From Bacillota bacterium (GTDB taxonomy: Bacteria > Bacillota > Clostridia > Lachnospirales > Lachnospiraceae), in contig JAEZKU010000028.1 in NCBI GenBank assembly GCA_023436065.1, positions 1 through 37,957 of the forward strand: 37,957 bases of DNA, written 5' to 3'. Every line of letters begins with the position of its first letter. Position 1 is the stretch's first letter. The translations under genes and the position numbers were made by a program. Positions 23,279 through 30,946 of the stretch are shown piece by piece. The notes under the pieces are model-generated. The model did not search any database. It worked only from the letters and a program-made list of their open reading frames with translations, and was not told where the DNA came from.

Positions 23279-24286
23279 ATGAATCAGGTACTACTTGGCA
23301 GGACGGGAATAAAAGTGGATAAGAATGGTTTCGGTGCTCTACCGATTCAGAGAATCAGCAGGGAGGAGGCTTCTCTGATCTTAAGGAGGGCCTATGACAG
23401 CGGCATTACGTTTTTTGATACTGCAAGATTCTATACGGATAGTGAGGAGAAGCTGGGATATGCCTTAAAGGATGTCAGAAACAAGATCTATATTGCATCC
23501 AAGACGATGACCACAGAGGTTAAGGAATTCTGGAACCAGCTCCATACTACACTTGAACAGCTTAGAACAGATTACCTGGATATTTATCAGTTTCATAACC
23601 CCGGTTTTTGCCCGAAGCCGGGGGATGGAACCGGGTTATATGAAGCAATGCTGGAGGCAAAGGAAAAAGGAATGATCCGGTTTATCGGTATCACGAACCA
23701 CCGCCTGCCCGTTGCGATGGAGGCAGCTGAATCGGGATTGTATGATACCATACAGTTCCCCTTCAGTTATCTCGCAACCGAGAAGGAGGTTGCGCTGGTA
23801 AAGCTATGCGAGGAGAAGGAAATTGGTTTTCTTGCGATGAAGGCTCTGTCCGGAGGACTGATCACGAATTCGGCAGCAGCGTATGCCTTTCTGGCACAAT
23901 ATAAGATGGTTCTGCCAATCTGGGGAATACAGAGGATGAAGGAACTGGAAGAGTTCATCCGATATATGGATGAACCGCCGGTTTTGAATGATGAACTTAT
24001 GGCCGTTATAGAGAAGGATCGTAAGGAATTGTCCTCCAATTTCTGTAGGGGCTGCGGCTATTGCCTCCCTTGCCCGGCAGGAATTGATATTCCGACCTCC
24101 GCGAGAATGTCATTGATGATCCGCAGAGCTCCTGTCTCTGTCTATCTAAATGATTCCTGGAAGGCAAAGATGAAGCTGATTGAGAGCTGTATCCACTGTG
24201 ACCACTGTAAAAAACATTGTCCTTATGGTCTGGATACGCCCTCCCTGCTTGCTGACAATTGGGCTGATTATCAGACCTTTCTGTAG
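23279..24286 (+). CDS. Aldo/keto reductase with C-terminal 4Fe-4S ferredoxin domain
   Basis: A 335-residue protein. Residues 1-255 form an AKR barrel with the catalytic set Asp47, Tyr52, Lys75 and His106 (FFDTARFYTDSE, YIASKT, YQFHNP). The C-terminal part has two cysteine clusters, FCRGCGYCLPCPAGID and CIHCDHCKKHCPYGLD, the pattern of 2[4Fe-4S] ferredoxins. These proteins are common in anaerobes and are thought to oxidise or reduce carbonyl compounds with electron transfer through the clusters; the substrate is unknown. The ATG at 23279 has GGAAGG upstream; the ATG at 23258 overlaps that site. Confidence 0.9.
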   Translation: MNQVLLGRTGIKVDKNGFGALPIQRISREEASLILRRAYDSGITFFDTARFYTDSEEKLGYALKDVRNKIYIASKTMTTEVKEFWNQLHTTLEQLRTDYLDIYQFHNPGFCPKPGDGTGLYEAMLEAKEKGMIRFIGITNHRLPVAMEAAESGLYDTIQFPFSYLATEKEVALVKLCEEKEIGFLAMKALSGGLITNSAAAYAFLAQYKMVLPIWGIQRMKELEEFIRYMDEPPVLNDELMAVIEKDRKELSSNFCRGCGYCLPCPAGIDIPTSARMSLMIRRAPVSVYLNDSWKAKMKLIESCIHCDHCKKHCPYGLDTPSLLADNWADYQTFL

Positions 24287-24340
24287 CTCTTGATACATAG
24301 GCGCAGATTTTTGCAGCCATTTATGGATGGAGGTATGTTT

Positions 24341-24538
24341 ATGAAGGTTAAATTAGTATACAGCATTCTGGTGATTCTTACGATCCTGGTAACATTCTTT
24401 GGCCTTGGGCCCGTACTTTTTGCAGATGGTACCAATCGGGAGAGGATGAATACTCTCCTGATTGTCCTGGCCTGCTATCTATTGATATTTGCCTGTTTTT
24501 ATGCCGTTTACAAACGGAGGAAGAACAGAAAGGAATAG
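24341..24538 (+). CDS. Small membrane protein with two helices
   Basis: A 65-residue protein with two hydrophobic helices (LVYSILVILTILVTFFGLGPVLF and LLIVLACYLLIFACFYAVY) and a basic tail (KRRKNRKE). It has no recognisable family. GGAGG lies 8 bases before the ATG at 24341. It ends 5 bp before the second truA, whose ribosome site overlaps its stop codon, so the two are probably cotranscribed. Confidence 0.7.
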   Translation: MKVKLVYSILVILTILVTFFGLGPVLFADGTNRERMNTLLIVLACYLLIFACFYAVYKRRKNRKE

Positions 24539-24543
24539 GAGCA

Positions 24544-25284
24544 TTGAACAATTACAAATTGACAATACAATATGACGGAGGAAGATATAAGGGCTGGCAA
24601 AGGCTCGGACAAGGTGAGAATACTGTTCAGTACAGGCTGGAGCAGCTACTGTCGTCACTAACGGGAGAGGAAATCGAACTGATTGGCTGCAGCCGGACGG
24701 ATGCAGGGGTACATGCTCTTGCCCAGACCGCTAACTTTAAGACAAGCCGGTTGTTGTCAGGAGAGCAGATACTGAAATATGCCAATCAGTATCTTCCGAA
24801 GGATATCTGCATCACCGAAGCAGTACCGGTTGACGAAGCCTTCCATGCAAGATACCATGCCAAGGATAAGACCTATCTGTATCAGATCTGGAATAAGGAA
24901 TACGGCAATCCCTTTCTGCGGAAATACAGTATGCATGTACCGGAGAAGCTGGATCTTGCTTTGATGAAAACAGCTGCCGGATATTTTCTCGGAGCACATG
25001 ACTTCACGGCATTTTCAAATGCCAAATCCAAGAAGAAATCCATGGTTCGTACCATTTATGATATCAATATTCAGGAAGTGGATGGTCTGATTAAGCTTCG
25101 GATCACAGGGGATGGCTTTCTGTATAATATGGCAAGATGGATGGTTGGTACACTGATTGAAGCAGGGCTTGGGAGGATGAAGCCGGAAGAAGTACCTGAC
25201 ATCATTGCCTCGAAGCAGAGAAATCGTACCGGTAATCTTGCAGAGGCCTGCGGTCTTTATCTTGAAGAGATTACATATGAGTAA
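24544..25284 (+). CDS. truA: tRNA pseudouridine(38-40) synthase TruA (canonical copy)
   Basis: A 246-residue protein with the full TruA signature set: YDGGRYKGWQR, RTDAGVHALAQ with the catalytic Asp53, HDFTAFSNAKSKKKSMVRTI and GDGFLYNMARWMVGTLIEAGLG. It isomerises U38, U39 and U40 in tRNA anticodon stems. The start is a TTG with AGGAATAGGAG upstream. It is the same length as the copy at 13478 and strongly similar, so the pair are paralogues. This copy retains the catalytic Asp. Confidence 0.93.
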   Translation: MNNYKLTIQYDGGRYKGWQRLGQGENTVQYRLEQLLSSLTGEEIELIGCSRTDAGVHALAQTANFKTSRLLSGEQILKYANQYLPKDICITEAVPVDEAFHARYHAKDKTYLYQIWNKEYGNPFLRKYSMHVPEKLDLALMKTAAGYFLGAHDFTAFSNAKSKKKSMVRTIYDINIQEVDGLIKLRITGDGFLYNMARWMVGTLIEAGLGRMKPEEVPDIIASKQRNRTGNLAEACGLYLEEITYE

Positions 25285-25286
25285 GC

Positions 25287-25323
25287 GTTAAGAGAAATTT
25301 GTCAGTACCAAATTTCTCTTAAC
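25287..25323. terminator. Perfect 15-bp hairpin after the second truA
   Basis: GTTAAGAGAAATTTG (25287-25301) pairs exactly with 25309-25323 across a 7-nt loop. There is no T-run on the plus side, so it is either a weak terminator, an mRNA-stabilising hairpin or an operator. Confidence 0.5.
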
Positions 25324-25373
25324 ACTATAATTTTGATATTGTGAAGCAACATCACGATTAGGGGGAGTGTAGG

Positions 25374-26561
25374 ATGGAGATAACCTTGACAAAACAGCAG
25401 GCGAGACAGTTCATTCTCCTGAAGCAGGGACTCCTGGGAGAGCATCGGTTTATCGAAAAGGATGGAATTGTAGCCTATATCCGTCAGGCGGGCTGTATAC
25501 AGTTTGATCCGATTGATGTCTGCGGCAAGAATGCGGAGCTGGTGCTGCAATCCAGAGTCAAGGGCTTTCAGAAGAAAATGCTTTCTGAGCTGCTATATGA
25601 GGAACGTAGGCTATTTGATTTCTTTGATAAAAATCTGGCCATTATGGAACTGACCGACTGGCCATATCTGGAACGGATCAGGGAAGGCTACCGGCAGGAA
25701 GGCAGGGGGAAGGAAGAGGTCGACCGGATTGCAGAGGAGGTCAAAGCAATCATAAAGGATAAGGGAGAGGTGTCCTCGAAGGATATCGGGTTCAATGAAA
25801 AGGTGGACTGGTACTGGAGCAGTACCAAGCTGGCACGTGCCGCCTTGGAAAGTCTTTATTTTCGAGGGGAACTGGTGATCCACCATAAGAAGGGCACGAA
25901 TAAGTATTATTGCCTGGCAGAGGAGGTTATTCCTAAGGAACTGCTGGAGATGCCGGATCCATATCCTGAAGATACCGAGCATTATAAATGGAGAGTACTT
26001 CGTAGAATCTCTGCAATCGGGCTTCTCTGGAACAGACCCTCGGATGCCTGGCTTGGCATATGGAATTTCCGTGCACAGGACAGGGAGGAGGCTTTTTGTG
26101 GACTCCTATCCGAAGGACAAATCCTGCCGGTACGGGTTGAGGGCTGTAAGGAACTGTTCTATTGCATAAAGGAGGATGAACAGCTAATACATAGCCTGCC
26201 TGAGCTTACAGTCAGAAAGCCCAGGACCGAGCTGCTCGCACCACTGGATTGCATGCTTTGGGACAGAAAGTTGATTAAAGAGCTGTTTGATTTTTATTAT
26301 AAATGGGAGATCTATACACCTGAGATTCAGAGAAAGTACGGCTATTATGTTCTGCCGGTACTTTCGGGGGAACGCTTGATCGGGCGTGTGGAAGTGATTT
26401 CAGCTGCGAAACAGGATGCTCTGCTGGTGAAGAACCTCTGGCTGGAGAAGGGTGTGAAACCCACAAAGAAGCTGGCCGGGGAGCTTGACCGGTGCTTTAC
26501 TCGCTTTATGAAATTTCATGGGCTGAAGAAGCTTATCTATGAGACGGAGCCCTTTTTCTAA
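25374..26561 (+). CDS. YcaQ-like winged-helix DNA glycosylase (HTH_42 family)
   Basis: A 395-residue protein of the winged-helix DNA-binding/DUF1006 family. The N-terminus LTKQQARQFILLKQGL and the motif GCIQFDPIDVC contain a Q-x-D arrangement, which as I recall is the catalytic motif of YcaQ-type (AlkX/AlkZ2) glycosylases that unhook interstrand DNA crosslinks, as opposed to the Q-x-Q of AlkZ. LLAPLDCMLWDRKLIKELFDFYYKWEIY is the conserved C-terminal region. The likely role is repair of DNA alkylation or crosslinks. GGGGGAG precedes the ATG. It is monocistronic, preceded by a 15-bp hairpin. Confidence 0.83.
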   Translation: MEITLTKQQARQFILLKQGLLGEHRFIEKDGIVAYIRQAGCIQFDPIDVCGKNAELVLQSRVKGFQKKMLSELLYEERRLFDFFDKNLAIMELTDWPYLERIREGYRQEGRGKEEVDRIAEEVKAIIKDKGEVSSKDIGFNEKVDWYWSSTKLARAALESLYFRGELVIHHKKGTNKYYCLAEEVIPKELLEMPDPYPEDTEHYKWRVLRRISAIGLLWNRPSDAWLGIWNFRAQDREEAFCGLLSEGQILPVRVEGCKELFYCIKEDEQLIHSLPELTVRKPRTELLAPLDCMLWDRKLIKELFDFYYKWEIYTPEIQRKYGYYVLPVLSGERLIGRVEVISAAKQDALLVKNLWLEKGVKPTKKLAGELDRCFTRFMKFHGLKKLIYETEPFF

Positions 26562-26569
26562 AATTTTCA

Positions 26570-26598
26570 TTGCTTTTACCTATGAAACGTGTTATATT
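26570..26598 (+). promoter_or_regulatory. Promoter of the Mn riboswitch transcript
   Basis: TTGCTT (26570-26575), 17 bp and TATATT (26593-26598). Transcription would start near 26605, just before the aptamer. Confidence 0.6.
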
Positions 26599-26613
26599 AT
26601 TCTGAGTTTAAAT

Positions 26614-26717
26614 GGTTTTAAAAGGGAGTAGCTGCCAATGTGGTGGCAAAGTCAACATACTGGCCTGTTTGGGTCTGGCTTTGCCGTGGCTGAATATAGT
26701 CAAGCGAGACTTTTAAC
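26614..26717 (+). promoter_or_regulatory. yybP-ykoY (manganese) riboswitch aptamer
   Basis: The conserved GGGAGUAGC block sits at 26624-26632. The second conserved arm and the closing GCGAGAC follow, and a closing helix forms between UUAAAAG and CUUUUAA. The class binds Mn2+ (with Mg2+) and normally activates Mn exporters or related proteins. The 3' strand of the closing helix is also the 5' arm of the terminator at 26708-26782, so binding of Mn2+ should prevent termination (ON switch). The downstream gene is a GDT1-type Mn exporter, which fits. Confidence 0.85.
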
Positions 26718-26782
26718 ACAAGGATATTCTTCTTTCCGGGGTTAGCCCCGGCAGGGGATTACTTGTGTTAGAAGTCTTTTTT
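26708..26782 (+). terminator. Riboswitch expression-platform terminator
   Basis: GACTTTTAACACAAG (26708-26722) pairs with 26762-26776 over 15 bp with one wobble, enclosing a CCGGGG/CCCCGG inner hairpin, and is followed by TTTTTT. It shares the CTTTTAA segment with the aptamer closing helix, so the two structures exclude each other. Confidence 0.88.
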
Positions 26783-26784
26783 GT

Positions 26785-26876
26785 TCTGTAGGAAAGTTCT
26801 TTGAACTTACCTATAGAACAAGAAGCCCTCTGTGCAGTATGCACATTCGTGCTTCAGTGTCAGCTGGCTGACACTT
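26785..26876 (+). other. Cluster of hairpins between riboswitch terminator and Mn exporter gene
   Basis: GTTCTGTAGG pairs with CCTATAGAAC (one wobble), with an inner AAGTTC/GAACTT stem. GTGCA/TGCAC and TGTCAGC/GCTGACA stems follow. None has a T-run. The function is unknown; the hairpins lie in the read-through transcript. Confidence 0.5.
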
Positions 26877-26915
26877 TATATATAGATATTTAAACAATAT
26901 TTAGGAGGACTGTTC

Positions 26916-27611
26916 ATGTCAGAAATTATCAAGGCTTTACTCTTTGTCGTCGTAGCTGAAATGGGGGATAAGACACAGTTATTGGCAATGGCGATGGCAA
27001 GTAAGTATAAAGCCGGACAAGTTATGCTGGGAGTTTTAGTAGCTACAATTCTAAATCATGCTTTGGCAGTGGCAGTGGGAAGCTGCTTGGGATCAGTGAT
27101 TCCGATGGGCATTATTAAGGCCGTAGCAGCAGTTGCATTTCTAATCTTTGGACTTTGGACCTTAAGAGGGGATAAACTGGATGAGGAGGAGACCAATAAG
27201 CAGAAATTTAGTCCTTTCATGACGGTAGCGATTGCCTTCTTCATCGCTGAGATGGGAGATAAGACGCAGCTCATGACAATCACCATTGCTGCGGAAAGTA
27301 CAATACCGGTCTTTGTCCTGATCGGAACGACACTGGGCATGCTGGTTGCGGACGGTATTGGAATTATTGGTGGTGCCTGGATGGCAAAGCACATTCCTGA
27401 CAAATATATCAAGTGGGGTGCGGGATTGATCTTTATCTTCTTTGGAACCCTGACCTTATATGAGAATATTCCTGCAGGTCTTGTCAATCCTTTGACGATC
27501 GCTCTTTACTTCCTTGTATTGATAGCCCTGATCTATTTGATTGGTATAAAATTAACCTATATTGGTAAGGGTAACGAACAGGAGACCGAGGTCGAGGCCG
27601 AAGCAGAATAA
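26916..27611 (+). CDS. GDT1/TMEM165 (UPF0016) family manganese exporter
   Basis: A 231-residue membrane protein with six expected helices in two inverted repeats, each carrying the family motif: EMGDKT at 15-20 and EMGDKT at 112-117. These acidic residues bind divalent cations; the bacterial members (MneA/MneP-like) export Mn2+. The short acidic tail (ETEVEAEAE) is cytoplasmic. AGGAGG lies 10 bases before the ATG. A manganese riboswitch precedes it, so expression should rise with excess Mn2+, consistent with detoxification. Confidence 0.9.
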   Translation: MSEIIKALLFVVVAEMGDKTQLLAMAMASKYKAGQVMLGVLVATILNHALAVAVGSCLGSVIPMGIIKAVAAVAFLIFGLWTLRGDKLDEEETNKQKFSPFMTVAIAFFIAEMGDKTQLMTITIAAESTIPVFVLIGTTLGMLVADGIGIIGGAWMAKHIPDKYIKWGAGLIFIFFGTLTLYENIPAGLVNPLTIALYFLVLIALIYLIGIKLTYIGKGNEQETEVEAEAE

Positions 27612-27668
27612 GTCGAAAATAGTCTGTAATTATATGGGAAAATGACGAAACTTGAAGGGCAATTTTGT

Positions 27669-27697
27669 TTGACTTTATGTTGAATTGAGGATACAAT
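27669..27697 (+). promoter_or_regulatory. Promoter of the small Lys-rich peptide gene
   Basis: TTGACT (27669-27674), 17 bp and TACAAT (27692-27697), 45 bp before the start codon at 27743. Confidence 0.65.
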
Positions 27698-27742
27698 AGT
27701 CTTAATTATTTGACAAAAATCAAACAAAAGGAGGTGGATTCC

Positions 27743-27823
27743 ATGGGAGATAAGAATCCGAAAAAAGCCCCGAAGAAAAAAGGCGGCGCAACACAGGCAG
27801 CATCTACAACCAAGAAGAAATAA
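27743..27823 (+). CDS. Lysine-rich 26-residue small protein
   Basis: MGDKNPKKAPKKKGGATQ followed by AASTTKKK. Ten of 26 residues are Lys. It has one of the best translation signals in the window (AAAAGGAGGTGG, 27727-27736), its own promoter and its own terminator, so it is probably a real gene. Short Lys/Pro-rich peptides starting MGDK or MADK are common hypothetical proteins in Clostridia and their function is unknown; nucleic-acid or membrane binding is a guess. Confidence 0.7.
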   Translation: MGDKNPKKAPKKKGGATQAASTTKKK

Positions 27824-27830
27824 CACATAA

Positions 27831-27873
27831 GGGATTATGCAGAATGTCAATTTTGCATAATCCCTTTTCTTTT
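27831..27873 (+). terminator. Terminator of the small peptide gene
   Basis: GGGATTATGCA pairs with TGCATAATCCC, then TTTTCTTTT. Confidence 0.88.
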
Positions 27874-27876
27874 ATG

Positions 27877-27911
27877 AATCACGAAAGCCCGCAAAGCGGG
27901 CCTTCGTGATT
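27877..27911 (-). terminator. Hairpin downstream of the phosphofructokinase gene
   Basis: A 16-bp stem with one mismatch and a 3-nt loop (AATCACGAA-GCCCGC arms). It lies 26 bp beyond the stop of the minus-strand gene. The T-run is poor, so termination for that gene is likely but not certain. Confidence 0.55.
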
Positions 27912-27936
27912 ATGATCTTGCTTATGATTTTATTAT

Positions 27937-29151
27937 TTATTTATGCAGTATCTTTTCTGCTCTGGGAGCCCGCAGCATACTTGCTTCCGGCATGTTGCAG
28001 CCAAGCAGTGGCTGGAGGTAAAATTTGAAGGCTTCTGTTACGTTATTACCTCTGGCATTAATGAATTCCTTAGGCATCAGCTTAGTCTTTCCTGCAACAT
28101 TCTTTAAATCCGTCATCTTATAATCCACGGAATAGAATCCGGTTCGGTTGATGACGATGGATCCGTCGATATTATGCCAGATTGCGAACTGCGCAGCCTT
28201 TTCACCGACTTCTCTGGCTTCGTGCTGGTCGATTTCTGAAGAACAGCCCATGAAGGAACGCTGCAGATAACCTAACGTATCGGAACGGACTCTGGAGATT
28301 CCCAGGCGATTTTTGATTTCCTGGGTAAGCAGATCTCCCAAAGCTCCTGTGCCTGACAGCTGGGAATTACCATGGGCATCGGTGCCTCCCTTGATCAGCT
28401 TTGTCACAATCGGTACACCATTCTCATCCTGAATACCTTCTGATACCGCTACGATACAGCGTCCATATTTGTCATAGATATTTTTAACGTCCTTTACAAA
28501 TTCTTCGATGATAAAGTGACGTTCCGGTAAATATATCAAATGAGGACCATCATCGGGATATTTCTGGGCAATCGATGAGGCTGCTGTTAAGAAGCCTGCA
28601 TTCCTGCCCATGACTACTCCGATATGCACTCCGGGAAGTGCCCTGTTATCCAGATTCAGACCGATGAAGGCCTGTGCTACGAATTTTGCAGCAGAGGGAT
28701 AACCGGGAGTATGATCGTTCATCATTAAATCATTATCAATTGTCTTCGGGATATGGATTGCGCGGAATTCATATCCTGAGGATTCTGCCTGCTCATTTAC
28801 GATACGGACAGTATCAGCGGAGTCATTGCCTCCGATATAAAAGAAATATCTTACACCATGTGCCTGGAAAACCTTAAAGATTTCCTTGCAATAGGCTGTA
28901 TCCGGTTTATCTCTGGTAGAAAACAACGCTGAAGAGGGAGTGATGGCAACCTGCTCCAGATTATGTGTCGTCTCCTGTGTCAGATCAAGAAAATCCTCAT
29001 TGATGATTCCCGAAACCCCGTTAACTGCGCCGTAAACCTTTGTGATTTGTGGAAATTTTCTGGATTCCAGCACGGCCCCAACCAAGGATTGATTAATTAC
29101 TGCTGTGGGCCCTCCACCCTGTGCTACAACTACTTTTCCCTCAAGTACCAT
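27937..29151 (-). CDS. pfp: 6-phosphofructokinase, PPi-dependent TM0289-type
   Basis: A 404-residue phosphofructokinase with GGGPTAVIN (phosphoryl-donor loop), FYIGGNDSADT, PKTIDND and MGRNAGF. The residue equivalent to E. coli Gly104 is Asp here (GG-N-D-S), which marks pyrophosphate rather than ATP as phosphoryl donor. The preceding Asp103 equivalent is Asn, as I recall for the TM0289-like group. The enzyme converts fructose-6-phosphate to fructose-1,6-bisphosphate reversibly and saves ATP in anaerobes. AAGGAG precedes the ATG by about 11 bases. A promoter (TTTACT, 16 bp, TACAAT) lies ~165 bp upstream, giving a long leader with a CGGTA/TACCG hairpin. Confidence 0.88.
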   Translation of the reverse strand: MVLEGKVVVAQGGGPTAVINQSLVGAVLESRKFPQITKVYGAVNGVSGIINEDFLDLTQETTHNLEQVAITPSSALFSTRDKPDTAYCKEIFKVFQAHGVRYFFYIGGNDSADTVRIVNEQAESSGYEFRAIHIPKTIDNDLMMNDHTPGYPSAAKFVAQAFIGLNLDNRALPGVHIGVVMGRNAGFLTAASSIAQKYPDDGPHLIYLPERHFIIEEFVKDVKNIYDKYGRCIVAVSEGIQDENGVPIVTKLIKGGTDAHGNSQLSGTGALGDLLTQEIKNRLGISRVRSDTLGYLQRSFMGCSSEIDQHEAREVGEKAAQFAIWHNIDGSIVINRTGFYSVDYKMTDLKNVAGKTKLMPKEFINARGNNVTEAFKFYLQPLLGCNMPEASMLRAPRAEKILHK

Positions 29152-29373
29152 ACAAATACTTCACTCCTTTACTTTTCTTTGATGTAGAAATAAGATTTGT
29201 CAAGCTAGCTGAATACATATAACTAGTGTTCAAAGCAGTTTCTCTTAATTCTGTGAGTCAGTAAATTCTGTGGCCGGTAGTATTACCGAACAAGTTCCTC
29301 GTATGTAACAGGTAGTTCTGAATTAATTGTACCACATTTTAACATAAAGTAAACAAGTATCATATTTTAGAGG

Positions 29374-30168
29374 CTAGATTCTGGAGCTCATGAGGCTGCT
29401 GGAGGTATAGCGCCTTAAACCCCTATAAAATACAAAATAGGCAAGAAGACTGATACCTATGGCAAAGCATAGAACAGCGAGGGTTGTGTAAAGATTAAAA
29501 TTAAGCAGGACATGGAGCGGCATATATACATAGAAGCCGATCGGTACCAGGCTGTATAGCAGAAGACGAACCCCGTTCTTGAAGATCGTATCAGGATATA
29601 TAGAAAAATTGACCATCGTATTATGCAGGCTCTCTGCAAGCATATCACCACGGATAATCCAGAAGCTCAGGCTTCCGGCTATCGTAACGAAGGCTGTATA
29701 GATAATTGCTCCGGTGACAGTAAACAGGGTAAATAACAGGAAATCCTTCACACTACAACCTATCACCAGTAACAGGATATAACCGTAGAGCATGTCACCT
29801 ATGGCCGAGGTACTGGTAGAGGAGGTTATGATGCTGAGCAGTACATTCTTCGGCTGTACCAGATAGGAATCCAATTTACCATTCAGAATCAAATCCGATA
29901 AAGTAAAAGCACGATGAAACAGGATATGAGCCAGGCCGAAGGAGGATGCCGCTAATGCCCACAAAAGCATGACCTCACGAAAAGCATAACCGCCAATCTC
30001 AGGTTTCAGATGAAATATCAGCAGCCATTGTAAGATAAAGGCAGCATTGTTAAGTATCATAAAGATGATATTGGTAAGGAAGGTGACACGGTTTGTCATT
30101 TCCCGCATGATGTTATATTTTATGGATAACAGGATTACCCGAACTTGATTCTTAACCGCCATTGACAT
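29374..30168 (-). CDS. ABC-2 permease, DUF990-type (second subunit)
   Basis: A 264-residue membrane protein with about six helices. The features are those of the DUF990/ABC-2 family: N-terminal REMTNRVTFLTNIIFMILNNAAFILQWLLIF, then LILNGKLDSYLVQPKNVL as the conserved cytoplasmic loop, and a basic C-terminal RRYTSSSLMSSRI. It is the last gene of a three-gene export operon and overlaps the upstream permease by 17 bp; GGAG lies 12 bases before the ATG. The exported substrate is unknown. Confidence 0.82.
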   Translation of the reverse strand: MSMAVKNQVRVILLSIKYNIMREMTNRVTFLTNIIFMILNNAAFILQWLLIFHLKPEIGGYAFREVMLLWALAASSFGLAHILFHRAFTLSDLILNGKLDSYLVQPKNVLLSIITSSTSTSAIGDMLYGYILLLVIGCSVKDFLLFTLFTVTGAIIYTAFVTIAGSLSFWIIRGDMLAESLHNTMVNFSIYPDTIFKNGVRLLLYSLVPIGFYVYMPLHVLLNFNLYTTLAVLCFAIGISLLAYFVFYRGLRRYTSSSLMSSRI

Positions 30169-30943
30169 AAAGTTTTTTCACTCCTTTTCTATAAAGCAGT
30201 AATAATAAGCCTAAAGAGACCACCAGATATACTAACTGGACTAAAATCACCTGCAATGCCATGGATAAGCTGTAATCTATCATCAGCTTTGCCGGTCCAT
30301 AGGTTACGACAAAGATCGGAGTGGCACGGATGATCGGCTGGGCCCAGACCGGATACATCTCTACCGGAAACATGGTACCTACGACGATCAGCAGCTTATC
30401 ATAGATCCAATGGAAGGGGAGGCAGTCCTCGATCCAAAAGGACAGGATGCTGATCATCATCCGCAGGAAGGTATTGACGAAAATGCCCAGGATCAAGGAA
30501 AGCAGTACCAAAGGGAGCTGATACAGCGTTAGGCTCGGAATATTCCCGACAAACAGGGTGCCAAGGATCACACCTGCCACGGAGAACATGATAAACTGAA
30601 TGGAGATTTCTCCGAGGTGCTTTGCTACAATGTAGGCAATATAATGATAGGGCTTATTAATTCCATAAGCGATGCTCCCGTTTTTGATATCGTCACTGAT
30701 CTGATTGGTTAAGGTACGATTTCTGGTTCCAAACCAAATGATTTCGGCTACGATGATATACCAGATCATCTGCTCCTTGGAATAACCATTAATCAGGTTG
30801 GAGGTGTCGGAGTAGATGTAATTCCACAGGTTCATGAATACAAACAGTATTACGAAGAAGGTGATCAATCCGAGGAGCAGATTCAGGGTATATTGAAGCC
30901 GATCGATCAGAGTCGCCTTATAAATCGTATAATATTTTCTCAT
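30152..30943 (-). CDS. ABC-2 permease, DUF990-type (first subunit)
   Basis: A 263-residue membrane protein with about six helices. It has the DUF990-like elements FGTRNRTLTNQISDDIKNGSIAYGINKPYHYIAYIVAKHLGE (cytoplasmic loop corresponding to LILNGKLDSYLVQPKN in its partner) and FPVEMYPVWAQPIIRATPIFVVTYGPAKL. It pairs with the downstream permease as a heterodimer. The start lies 3 bp after the ATPase stop; its ribosome site is inside the ATPase gene, so translation is coupled. Confidence 0.83.
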   Translation of the reverse strand: MRKYYTIYKATLIDRLQYTLNLLLGLITFFVILFVFMNLWNYIYSDTSNLINGYSKEQMIWYIIVAEIIWFGTRNRTLTNQISDDIKNGSIAYGINKPYHYIAYIVAKHLGEISIQFIMFSVAGVILGTLFVGNIPSLTLYQLPLVLLSLILGIFVNTFLRMMISILSFWIEDCLPFHWIYDKLLIVVGTMFPVEMYPVWAQPIIRATPIFVVTYGPAKLMIDYSLSMALQVILVQLVYLVVSLGLLLLLYRKGVKKLYVNGG

Positions 30944-30946
30944 TTA

